Source: Defluviitaleaceae bacterium
GTDB taxonomy: Bacteria > Bacillota > Clostridia > Lachnospirales > WQUN01
Length of the DNA stretch: 54,654 nt
NCBI GenBank assembly: GCA_009780315.1
Contig: WRAH01000016.1
Span: forward strand, 1-54,654
Reading direction: 5' to 3'
Of this stretch, positions 48,094-54,654 are shown one piece after another. Each line of letters starts with the position of its first letter. Position 1 is the first letter of the stretch. The notes under the pieces were generated by a model. The model was not told where the DNA came from. It searched no databases and worked only from the letters and a program-made list of their open reading frames with translations. The translations under genes were made by a program, and so were the position numbers.

Positions 48094-48921
48094 TTATCGT
48101 TTTAATTGGTTGGCAGTTTGTAACATTTCATCAGAGGTTGTAATACCCCGTGAGTTGGTGTCAAAGGCACGTTGTGCTAAAATCAATCCAATCATTTCTT
48201 CTGCAATTTGCACGTTTGACATTTCAAGCGCACCTTGAACTAAACGGCTAATGGTACCAACATCTCCATCTGCTTCAAAAAGAGGTTCTCCAGATGCAAT
48301 GGTTTCAGCAAAAAGATTCCCGCCAATAGCTTCCATACCATTTGGATTAGGAAATTGCACCAAACGAATTTGGAATCCAAGGTCTTCAATTATCCCTTCA
48401 GGGTTTCTGCCAAAAATCATTCCCGTATCACCAACAACAATATCACCCATTGTAAATCCTTCAGGAATGATAATTTCTGCGCCATCTACATCTATCACAG
48501 GAAATCCTGACGAAGTTGTAAGCATAAGTGTCCCATCCTCAAGGGGCATGAGTTGAAAAGAACCGTCACGTGTATAGAAGTATTCGTCAAAATCGCGGCG
48601 AACTTGGAAAAACCCAGACCCTTCAATTGCAAAATCAACTTGTCTATCTGTACGCTGCATCGCACCTTGGGTAAAGATACGGGTTGTTCCAGCAGGGCGT
48701 ACACCATGCCCTACTTGCAGGTTTACAGGACGACCAGTTTGGTTAGCTGGGTCTATATTGGCGCGTTGCATAGTTTCATACATCAATGTTTGAAACTCAA
48801 GGCGTTCACGTTTAAACCCTGTTGTATTTACGTTTGCCATATTATTTGTCACTGTATCAATTTTTAACATTTGCGCAGACATACCAGATGCTGAAGTCCA
48901 TAATGATCTCATCATAATCAA
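48094..48921 (-). CDS. flhP: flagellar basal-body rod protein FlgG/FlhP
   Basis: A 275-residue distal-rod protein. N-terminal MMRSLWTSASGMSAQML with NNMANVNTTGFKR and the C-terminal EEMIGLILAQRAFDTNSRGI form the paired coiled-coil ends of the FlgEFG family. Its place after mbl and flhO matches B. subtilis flhP, though it equally fits the FlgG name. Exported through the flagellar type III apparatus. Start ATG 48921; ATG 48915 is possible. Confidence 0.92.
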   Translation of the reverse strand: MIMMRSLWTSASGMSAQMLKIDTVTNNMANVNTTGFKRERLEFQTLMYETMQRANIDPANQTGRPVNLQVGHGVRPAGTTRIFTQGAMQRTDRQVDFAIEGSGFFQVRRDFDEYFYTRDGSFQLMPLEDGTLMLTTSSGFPVIDVDGAEIIIPEGFTMGDIVVGDTGMIFGRNPEGIIEDLGFQIRLVQFPNPNGMEAIGGNLFAETIASGEPLFEADGDVGTISRLVQGALEMSNVQIAEEMIGLILAQRAFDTNSRGITTSDEMLQTANQLKR

Positions 48922-48982
48922 TCAACCTCTTTCTAAAGTGTGAATCATTTACGAAGCGAAGGAAGCATGGAATAAAATATTA

Positions 48983-49738
48983 TTATCTACGAGCAATATC
49001 ATTGACTGCGTGTTGTAGCGTATTATCTTGAATTGTTACCATACGAGCGTTCGTTTCATAAGCTCTGGATAAGGTAATCATTTGTACCATTTCTGATACT
49101 ATATTTACATTTGAACCCTCTAAGAAACCTTGTTGCAGTGTTCCTTCAAAAGGTATGATTTCGGAGTTTTCTGTAATGGTAAATAAATTGTCATGTTGTT
49201 TTCTTAGGCTGTGTAAATCAGTAAACATTGTCATTTGCAATGTGTCTTGATATTCATCATTTACAAAGATTCTACCCCGTTCATCAATTACTATGTAACC
49301 ATTGGGTAAAACAATGTCTCCGTTTAAACCTTGAACACGTCCGCCTGTTGCTGTCATCAGCATTCCGTTAAATAAGGTGAACGCCCCATCCCTTGTAAAC
49401 ATCTCTTCACCATCTACATTGATGGTAAAAAATCCTTGACCAAAAATTGCAATATCTAAACTATTACCTGTTTGCTGCATTGAACCTTGGGTAAACGCAG
49501 TAAAAACATCATCTACAAATACACCAGGGTTTATACGTCCAACAATTTGACTGTGGTTAAACATTCTTATACCCGGGTCATTTAGACGATGTAGAAATTG
49601 GTCTGAAAATGCGTGTGATACAACATGGTCACGTTTATATGCAGTAGTATTTACATTCGCCATGTTGTTTGTGATAACATCCATTCTTTGCATATTTGTT
49701 ATCATTCCAAGTGCAGAAGTATATAATCCTCTTATCAT
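48983..49738 (-). CDS. flhO: flagellar basal-body rod protein FlgF/FlhO
   Basis: A 251-residue paralogue of the next gene, with MIRGLYTSALGMITNMQRMD, NNMANVNTTAYKRD, ALQ-type central strands (FTRDGAFTLFNGML) and a C-terminal VSEMVQMITLSRAYETNARM. It forms the proximal or distal rod. Sixty-one bases separate it from mbl, with GAGGGGG before the start. Confidence 0.92.
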   Translation of the reverse strand: MIRGLYTSALGMITNMQRMDVITNNMANVNTTAYKRDHVVSHAFSDQFLHRLNDPGIRMFNHSQIVGRINPGVFVDDVFTAFTQGSMQQTGNSLDIAIFGQGFFTINVDGEEMFTRDGAFTLFNGMLMTATGGRVQGLNGDIVLPNGYIVIDERGRIFVNDEYQDTLQMTMFTDLHSLRKQHDNLFTITENSEIIPFEGTLQQGFLEGSNVNIVSEMVQMITLSRAYETNARMVTIQDNTLQHAVNDIARR

Positions 49739-49799
49739 CTAAATTACCCCCTCTAACATGTTATCGGCAATCATCTTGCGTTACTGTAGTCATTATAAT

Positions 49800-50786
49800 T
49801 TATTTTTCCCACTTATGATAGTCAATATATTTTCCAGTGCCAATGGCTACACAAGAAACTGCATCTTCAGCAATGATTGTATTGATGCCCGTACGCTCAC
49901 GCAGCAGTTTATCCAGACCATATAATAACGAGCCGCCACCAGTCATTACAATACCGCGGTCAGCTATATCTGACGCGAGTTCCGGCGGGGTTTGTTCAAG
50001 TACTGTGTGGACAGCTTCGACTACATCTGCTACAGACTCATACAAAGCTTCTTGCATTTCTTCAGATGTGACTGAAATATTCTTAGGCAAACCCGTCACA
50101 AGATTGCGCCCGCGTACATCCATACTCACTGACGCTGGGCGGGGGTAAGCCGTACCGATATTCATTTTTAAATCTTCTGCCGTACGCTCTCCAATTAAAA
50201 TATTATGCTTCTTTCTCATATATCGGATGATTGCCTCATCAAAATTATCCCCTGCTGTTTTTATGGATTTCCATACCACCATACCACCAAGAGATATTAC
50301 GGCAACATCCGTTGTGCCTCCCCCTATATCAACAACCATACTACCACATGCACGGGCAATGTCAATACCTGCACCAATTGCAGCGGCTATTGGTTCTTCA
50401 ATAACAGAAACTTGACGTGCGCCTGCACGTTCGGCAGCATCTTTTACTGCACGCCGTTCTACACCTGTGACATTAGATGGTACGCAAATGGCAATGCGGG
50501 GCTTTCTCATAAGCGGACGACCAACGGCTTTGTTTATAAAGTATTTTAACATTTTTTCAGTGATATGATAATCGGAAATTACTCCCTCACGCATGGGGCG
50601 GATTGCCACGATATTACCAGGGGTTCTACCTAGCATACTGCGTGCGTCTTCACCTACAGCCATGATTTTATCACTATCTTTATTGATAGCGACTACTGAC
50701 GGCTCTTTTAAGACAATGCCCTGTCCCTTGATATATACTAATACAGATGCAGTGCCTAAATCAATTCCAATATCTGTTCCTAACAT
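49800..50786 (-). CDS. mbl: rod-shape actin homologue of the MreB/Mbl family
   Basis: A 328-residue bacterial actin that guides sidewall peptidoglycan synthesis on the inner membrane face. Phosphate loops DIGIDLGTASVLVYIKG and VVDIGGGTTDVAVISLGG, the IEEPIAAAIGAG segment and the adenosine loop GIVMTGGGSLLYGLDKLL are intact. Naming it Mbl, not MreB, rests on synteny: B. subtilis has spoIIID-mbl-flhO-flhP and here mbl-flhO-flhP is kept, while mreCD are absent. AAGGAG precedes the start. Confidence 0.92.
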   Translation of the reverse strand: MLGTDIGIDLGTASVLVYIKGQGIVLKEPSVVAINKDSDKIMAVGEDARSMLGRTPGNIVAIRPMREGVISDYHITEKMLKYFINKAVGRPLMRKPRIAICVPSNVTGVERRAVKDAAERAGARQVSVIEEPIAAAIGAGIDIARACGSMVVDIGGGTTDVAVISLGGMVVWKSIKTAGDNFDEAIIRYMRKKHNILIGERTAEDLKMNIGTAYPRPASVSMDVRGRNLVTGLPKNISVTSEEMQEALYESVADVVEAVHTVLEQTPPELASDIADRGIVMTGGGSLLYGLDKLLRERTGINTIIAEDAVSCVAIGTGKYIDYHKWEK

Positions 50787-50818
50787 CTTTTCAAGCTCCT
50801 TTTTTTAATTATTTCCCA

Positions 50819-51283
50819 TCAATTGCGCCCAGCAAACGCACGTTGAATATCTCTATCCTGAGTTTTTTTCGCAATCGCTTCGCGCTTGTCATACAATTTT
50901 TTACCTTTAGCAAGTGCAATGTCTAGTTTTACATAGCAACGGGAAAAATATATTTTAACAGGTACGATGGTATACCCCTCCATTGAAGCAGCGGCACGAA
51001 GTTGATTTATTTCTTTGCGATGAAGCAAAAGCCTGCGTTTACGCACAGGGTCCAGATTGTGTATATTGCCATGAGCATAGGGGCTAACATGCATTCCTTC
51101 AATAAAAGCAGAATTACCTTCTATCCTGACAAAGCTTTCTTTAAGATTGCAACGCCCTGCCCGCATGGATTTTACCTCCGTACCCGAGAGGGATATTCCC
51201 GCTTGAAAAGTTTCCTCTATAAAATATTCGTGATATGCTTTTTTGTTTTGAGCAATTAGTCTTTCAGTCTTTTCCTTTTTCAT
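50819..51283 (-). CDS. smpB: SsrA-binding protein SmpB
   Basis: The tmRNA partner for trans-translation, 154 residues. ATG 51283 (MKKEKTERLIAQNKKAYHEY) after GGGAAG is the true start; an upstream in-frame extension is Phe/Pro-rich and unlike the family. Conserved parts are ETFQAGISLSGTEVKSMR, GNIHNLDPVRKRRLLLHRKE and the decoding-centre tail KGKKLYDKREAIAKKTQDRD. No tmRNA gene was recognised in the window. Confidence 0.95.
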   Translation of the reverse strand: MKKEKTERLIAQNKKAYHEYFIEETFQAGISLSGTEVKSMRAGRCNLKESFVRIEGNSAFIEGMHVSPYAHGNIHNLDPVRKRRLLLHRKEINQLRAAASMEGYTIVPVKIYFSRCYVKLDIALAKGKKLYDKREAIAKKTQDRDIQRAFAGRN

Positions 51284-51352
51284 ACGGTTTACACTTCCCT
51301 TCCAATAGGGTACAGTATATAAGGAAATTGTCCTGAATGGAAGGGGCTTGGT

Positions 51353-52315
51353 ATGAAGAATTTTATAAAACGGCTTGAAGCGTTTTGGAAACAACGTGCA
51401 GATAAACGTGAAGCCACCAAAGAAAAGCGATTTAAGCGGCGCTATCGTGTATATCAAGTTGGCTTTTTTATGATGATTGGAATTTTTGGGTTCACGATTT
51501 ACGCTAATTATGATTATTTGGTTTTTCGGATTTTAATTGCAAACAATTATGTTTTTACAGATGCCCTTGACCAACTGTACAGCCAGCATATTCTTGCAGA
51601 GAATCGTCAAAGTTTTCACAGAGACTTTGACCGTGTTGTCATTTCTGTAGTCACAGATGCGCTTACAGATATTAACAATGATAGATTTACCTATTTATAT
51701 GCACCACAAGAAATTCAGCATGTACGCGTAACAGATAGGGGAGTTGCCCAGCGCGTTACAGTTGAAGCGTTAAATGAAGATACTGTGTACTTGTTTATCC
51801 CAAACATTTCACGTACAACGCGAGCGTTTGTTTATGAGCATAAGCATTATATGGCGCAATATAGTAATTTGGTGCTGGATTTACGTGGAAACTATGGCGG
51901 ATGGCTAATGGATGCCCATAGGATAGCCAGCTTATTTACACCACAAGACGCAGTTATCTCAATAGAAGATACACGAATGAATTTATTTACACGAACAATT
52001 ACCTCAAGCGGCGACCAATTTTTCAACTTTGACAATATTGTGATTTTGCAAGACAGAACAACAGCAAGTGCCGCCGAAGTGCTTATTTTAGCACTTCGAG
52101 AGCATACCCCAAATGTGACTACAATTGGTTATAGAACTGTTGGAAAAGGGATTGGACAAGTAACCATTCCCCTCACAGGTGGATATGCTGTGCGTGCTAC
52201 AGTTATCAATGTACTTGGACCAAGAGGGGAGTCTATTCATCTTATTGGAATTTATCCAGATATTCCTGCTGACCCATATGTAGACATGCTTGAACAAGCC
52301 TTGGCAATTTTCTAA
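51353..52315 (+). CDS. membrane-anchored S41-family (C-terminal-processing-like) peptidase without PDZ
   Basis: A 320-residue protein with a basic cytoplasmic N-terminus, one anchor (about residues 34-51) and an outer domain. The S41 core shows LVLDLRGNYGGW, the catalytic Ser239 in RTTASAAEVLILAL and Lys265 in VGKGIGQ, followed by GPRGESIHLIGIYPDI. The usual PDZ domain is absent. AAGGGG lies six bases before ATG 51353. It is divergent from smpB and 80 bases before the HtrA-like gene, which suggests a shared envelope role; the substrate is unknown. Confidence 0.85.
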   Translation: MKNFIKRLEAFWKQRADKREATKEKRFKRRYRVYQVGFFMMIGIFGFTIYANYDYLVFRILIANNYVFTDALDQLYSQHILAENRQSFHRDFDRVVISVVTDALTDINNDRFTYLYAPQEIQHVRVTDRGVAQRVTVEALNEDTVYLFIPNISRTTRAFVYEHKHYMAQYSNLVLDLRGNYGGWLMDAHRIASLFTPQDAVISIEDTRMNLFTRTITSSGDQFFNFDNIVILQDRTTASAAEVLILALREHTPNVTTIGYRTVGKGIGQVTIPLTGGYAVRATVINVLGPRGESIHLIGIYPDIPADPYVDMLEQALAIF

Positions 52316-52395
52316 GAAAATTTACATTTTGTTCATGCGTTTTTCATATATTGATGTTATTATAGATATAGAAATGAGACTCGGGAGGTTTTTTT

Positions 52396-53781
52396 ATGAT
52401 GGATGATAATTCAAGAAAAATACATGATTTTTTGAAGCTTTCAGATATTGATAGTATTCAAGAAGCTATTGAACAAGATTTAGTTGGAAAAAAACCATCA
52501 AATTTTTTACAAGTTGACCAACCTATAGACGTGAAGAATATTTTTCTTTCAGCAGATACAGAAAATTTTTATGAGGAACTTGCCAATAAAGTACCACATC
52601 AGTCATCAACAACTTGGATTGGAAAAGTTGTGGCTATTTTGCTTATTTGCACAATCGGAACAGGTACACTTGGGTTTGGACTTGGCGCAGGGTGGAGTTT
52701 CTTTCAAGGACACAGCAGTATAATGGATGATGTTGTTGTAAACACATCAGAATCTGCAACCCTTACCACCACAAGTTATGTTTTTGAAACAGTGGCTACA
52801 GAAGATATTGGTAGCATTGCGGACATTGTTGAATTGCTTGTTCCATCTGTAGTCGGCATCACGACACATCGCAGTGAGGCTCGCCGTGCAGATTTTAACA
52901 CACCTCCTCCAGCAATGAGCATTGGCTCAGGCGTTATTTTTGCTGAGTGTGAACTACGCATTTTTATTGCCACTGGTATTTATGTTGTATTTGGCGGCAC
53001 TAGTTTTGACATTAGTGTTGGGGGAAGCCCACCTATTTCTGCACAACCTGTTGGGCAGGATATTTCTGTAGAAGTTGCGGTTCTTTCTGTTTATAAGTCA
53101 CAATTGGTTGAAGCAGGTATTGACTCAGTAGTTATTGCAACATTTGGAGACTCTGAAGAAATGCGTGTGGGTGATGCAGTGTTTGCCATTGGGAATGCAA
53201 TGGATGATGGAATTTCTGTCACCAGTGGCGTAATTAGTGCAGCACAGCGAGAATTTGTGCTTCGTGAGTACCCTATTTCGATTTTGCAAACTGATGCTGC
53301 ACTAAACTATGGAAGTAGCGGCGGACCACTTATTAACACGCGTGGTGAAGTGATTGGAATCAATATGAACAATGCCACTGCGTCTATTTTTGGTTCTTCT
53401 CCTGTAGAAGGCATGGGATACAGTCTTGCATCCAGTATAGTTGCCCCTATTTTAGAAGACATTATTTCTGCACCACCATTACCTGGCATTGGAATTGTTG
53501 GCGGCACGATAACTGAAGAGACAGCACTCCATTTAGGTGTTCCTGCATTGGGGGTTTATGTTAATGCTGTTGCAGAAGGCGGCGGTGCATATATGGCAGG
53601 CATTCTATCTGGTGATGTCATTACTGGATTCAATGGACTTCCTGTTTTTGACATGAGACAATTGCAAGAAGCAATTAGGTCAGGAAATATTGGAGATATT
53701 GCAGTTGTTAATGTGATTCGCAACGGTTCTACGCTACTGACCTTTGAAGTAGAATTAAGAGCATTAGTCGTTATGTTTTAA
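52396..53781 (+). CDS. HtrA/DegP-like protein with degenerate catalytic triad, C-terminal PDZ
   Basis: A 461-residue protein: cytoplasmic segment (1-75), one membrane anchor (about 77-97), a trypsin-like domain (about 140-355) and a PDZ domain (about 365-455). The fold is clear from SVVGITTHRSE, GSGVIF, FGDSEEMRVGDAVFAIGNA and the Ser loop NYGSSGGPLIN (Ser308). The His loop, normally TNNHVV, reads ATGIYVVFG with Tyr196 at the His position, and the Asp region reads VEVAVL with Glu226 in place of Asp. No His codon occurs nearby in this frame. It is probably inactive as a classical protease, acting as chaperone, scaffold or PDZ adaptor. GGGAGG precedes ATG 52396. Confidence 0.88.
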   Translation: MMDDNSRKIHDFLKLSDIDSIQEAIEQDLVGKKPSNFLQVDQPIDVKNIFLSADTENFYEELANKVPHQSSTTWIGKVVAILLICTIGTGTLGFGLGAGWSFFQGHSSIMDDVVVNTSESATLTTTSYVFETVATEDIGSIADIVELLVPSVVGITTHRSEARRADFNTPPPAMSIGSGVIFAECELRIFIATGIYVVFGGTSFDISVGGSPPISAQPVGQDISVEVAVLSVYKSQLVEAGIDSVVIATFGDSEEMRVGDAVFAIGNAMDDGISVTSGVISAAQREFVLREYPISILQTDAALNYGSSGGPLINTRGEVIGINMNNATASIFGSSPVEGMGYSLASSIVAPILEDIISAPPLPGIGIVGGTITEETALHLGVPALGVYVNAVAEGGGAYMAGILSGDVITGFNGLPVFDMRQLQEAIRSGNIGDIAVVNVIRNGSTLLTFEVELRALVVMF

Positions 53782-53797
53782 TAAATGTGGTGGAATA

Positions 53798-54328
53798 ATG
53801 GCATTTTGGAAAACACGTGGATTACGCGGCAGTGCTTTTGAAGAAATGATTGATATGACCAACATACTTTATAAACAGCGAGGTCTAGCAATTATTCAAA
53901 AAGTTCCGACTCCAATCACACCTATAGCCGTTGACAATAAAGCACATACAATTACATCCGCATATTTTGAAAAAAAAAGTACCGTGGATTTTATTGGTGT
54001 GGCACAGGGCATCGCGCTATGTTTTGATGCAAAAGAAACACGTCAATTAAACCTTCCATTGCGCAATATCCACGCACATCAAATTGACTTCATGGAAGAT
54101 TTCCGAAAACAGAATGGTGTAAGTTTTTTGCTAGTACATTTTCATGCTAAAAGTGAAATCTTTTTTATTCCCAGCGAGGAATTAGCAAAACATTATGCCA
54201 TTGCTGAAGCAGGCGGGCGTAAGTCTATTGCTTATTCAGACTTTAATCCCGCCTACTTAGTAAGGAATAAACATGGATTTCCTGTACATTATTTAGAGGC
54301 AGTAAATACTTATCTTTCATACTCGTGA
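53798..54328 (+). CDS. recU: Holliday junction resolvase RecU
   Basis: A 176-residue Firmicutes-type resolvase for recombination and chromosome segregation. The nuclease core has RGSAFEEMI, the acidic VDFIGVAQG and the catalytic DAKET near residue 78. The C-terminal DFNPAYLVRNK region is family-like. GGTGG precedes ATG 53798, sixteen bases after the HtrA-like gene. No penicillin-binding protein gene, its common partner, is seen beside it. Confidence 0.9.
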   Translation: MAFWKTRGLRGSAFEEMIDMTNILYKQRGLAIIQKVPTPITPIAVDNKAHTITSAYFEKKSTVDFIGVAQGIALCFDAKETRQLNLPLRNIHAHQIDFMEDFRKQNGVSFLLVHFHAKSEIFFIPSEELAKHYAIAEAGGRKSIAYSDFNPAYLVRNKHGFPVHYLEAVNTYLSYS

Positions 54329-54358
54329 TTTTTTCTTAAATTTTTAGTAAAATTGTGC

Positions 54359-54388
54359 TTGCATTATCTACCCAGCTTGTGTTATAAT
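54359..54388 (+). promoter_or_regulatory. extended -10 promoter of tRNA-Arg
   Basis: TTGCAT (54359-54364) and perfect TATAAT (54383-54388) are 18 bases apart, with TG one base before the -10, about 35 bases before the tRNA. Confidence 0.8.
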
Positions 54389-54423
54389 ACGCCTTGCGAA
54401 ACAAGCTATTAAAAAAATCGCGT

Positions 54424-54496
<73 letters not shown>

Positions 54497-54497
<1 letters not shown>

Positions 54498-54543
54498 AAA
54501 TAAAAATCCCTGCAATCATCGTGATTGTAGGGATTTTTATTTT
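54497..54543 (+). terminator. terminator of tRNA-Arg
   Basis: AAAATAAAAATCCCT with CAATCA pairs with TGATTG and AGGGATTTTTATTTT (one internal mismatch) around a 3-base loop, directly after the tRNA. Confidence 0.85.
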
Positions 54544-54545
54544 GA

Positions 54546-54612
54546 TGTGGTAATAAAGTCAGCATGTCATTAGTGTGGTAATGAAATTTTTATACCGCAA
54601 TTACCACACTAA
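54546..54612. repeat. three copies of TGTGGTAAT, two as a 13-bp inverted repeat
   Basis: TGTGGTAAT occurs at 54546-54554 and 54574-54582 (28-base period), and inverted at 54600-54608. The last two extend to a perfect 13-bp inverted pair, TTAGTGTGGTAAT (54570-54582) and ATTACCACACTAA (54600-54612). The rest of the window (to 54654) has no recognisable gene. Confidence 0.7.
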
Positions 54613-54654
54613 ATATACCATCACAATTTTAATCAAAAAACCAATCCAAGCAAC

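Noticed and set aside
51284..51457. Longer SmpB start with a 58-residue extension
   Set aside because: The extension is Phe/Pro-rich, unlike the family, and the internal ATG has the ribosome site.
52900..53110. Frameshift as the cause of the missing HtrA His
   Set aside because: The reading frame continues with normal family motifs on both sides, and no frame in this stretch restores a TNNHV-like segment.

Overview
The window looks like a chromosomal segment of an AT-rich, anaerobic, endospore-forming and flagellated member of the Clostridia (Bacillota). Four things support this: a full-length forespore sigma factor SigG, a complete lysine-to-butyrate/acetate fermentation operon, an mbl-flhO-flhP gene order like that of Bacillus subtilis, and dense Shine-Dalgarno sites with short or overlapping gene junctions. 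I cannot name the genus from sequence alone.

Layout. 1-1.4 kb: the tail of an unidentified gene, a strong hairpin terminator, a hypothetical gene with a possible uracil-DNA-glycosylase-like fold, and about 400 bp of AT-rich DNA holding two mirrored palindromes. 1.4-4.8 kb (minus): a soluble hybrid histidine kinase with four PAS-like units. 4.9-9.3 kb (plus): ileS and an MFS transporter. 9.3-14.4 kb (minus): a tightly packed vanW-like / nadE / DUF5711-like / parA / parB operon. 14.5-16.5 kb: a secreted protein with a sigma-A promoter, then a divergent M14 zinc peptidase. 16.5-25.5 kb (plus): a long run of two mgtE genes, rlmN, a stand-alone CheB methylesterase, a second hybrid histidine kinase and a nearly sensor-less chemoreceptor. 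25.6-30.5 kb (plus): ychF, an acetyltransferase, an alpha/beta hydrolase, obg and mnmA.

30.5-35.5 kb (minus): two large paralogous chemoreceptors and tRNA-Leu(CAA). 35.5-36.3 kb (minus): sigG, whose ribosome binding site lies in a strong leader hairpin that overlaps a SigF-like promoter. 36.4-47.5 kb (minus): the lysine fermentation operon thl-atoD-atoA-maoC-kamB-kamC-kal-kce-kdd-kamA-kamD-kamE. KamA makes beta-lysine, KamDE moves the terminal amino group, Kdd oxidises, Kce cleaves with acetyl-CoA, Kal deaminates 3-aminobutyryl-CoA, AtoAD moves CoA from butyryl-CoA to acetoacetate, and thiolase yields acetyl-CoA. KamB and KamC are the presumed reactivase of the B12 enzyme. Butyryl-CoA dehydrogenase and its electron-transfer flavoprotein are absent here. 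47.7-51.3 kb (minus): rod-binding protein, flhP, flhO, mbl and smpB. 51.35-54.3 kb (plus): an S41-type peptidase, an HtrA-like protein that lacks its catalytic His, and recU. 54.36-54.65 kb: tRNA-Arg(ACG), its terminator, and a cluster of repeats at the window edge.

No rRNA, CRISPR array, insertion sequence or prophage gene was seen. The best leads for new biology are the sigG leader (36301-36357), the degenerate HtrA, the 80-nt hairpin inside the lysine operon, the operator-like inverted repeat over the mgtE promoter, and the poly-HAMP chemoreceptors with an orphan CheB and hybrid kinase.
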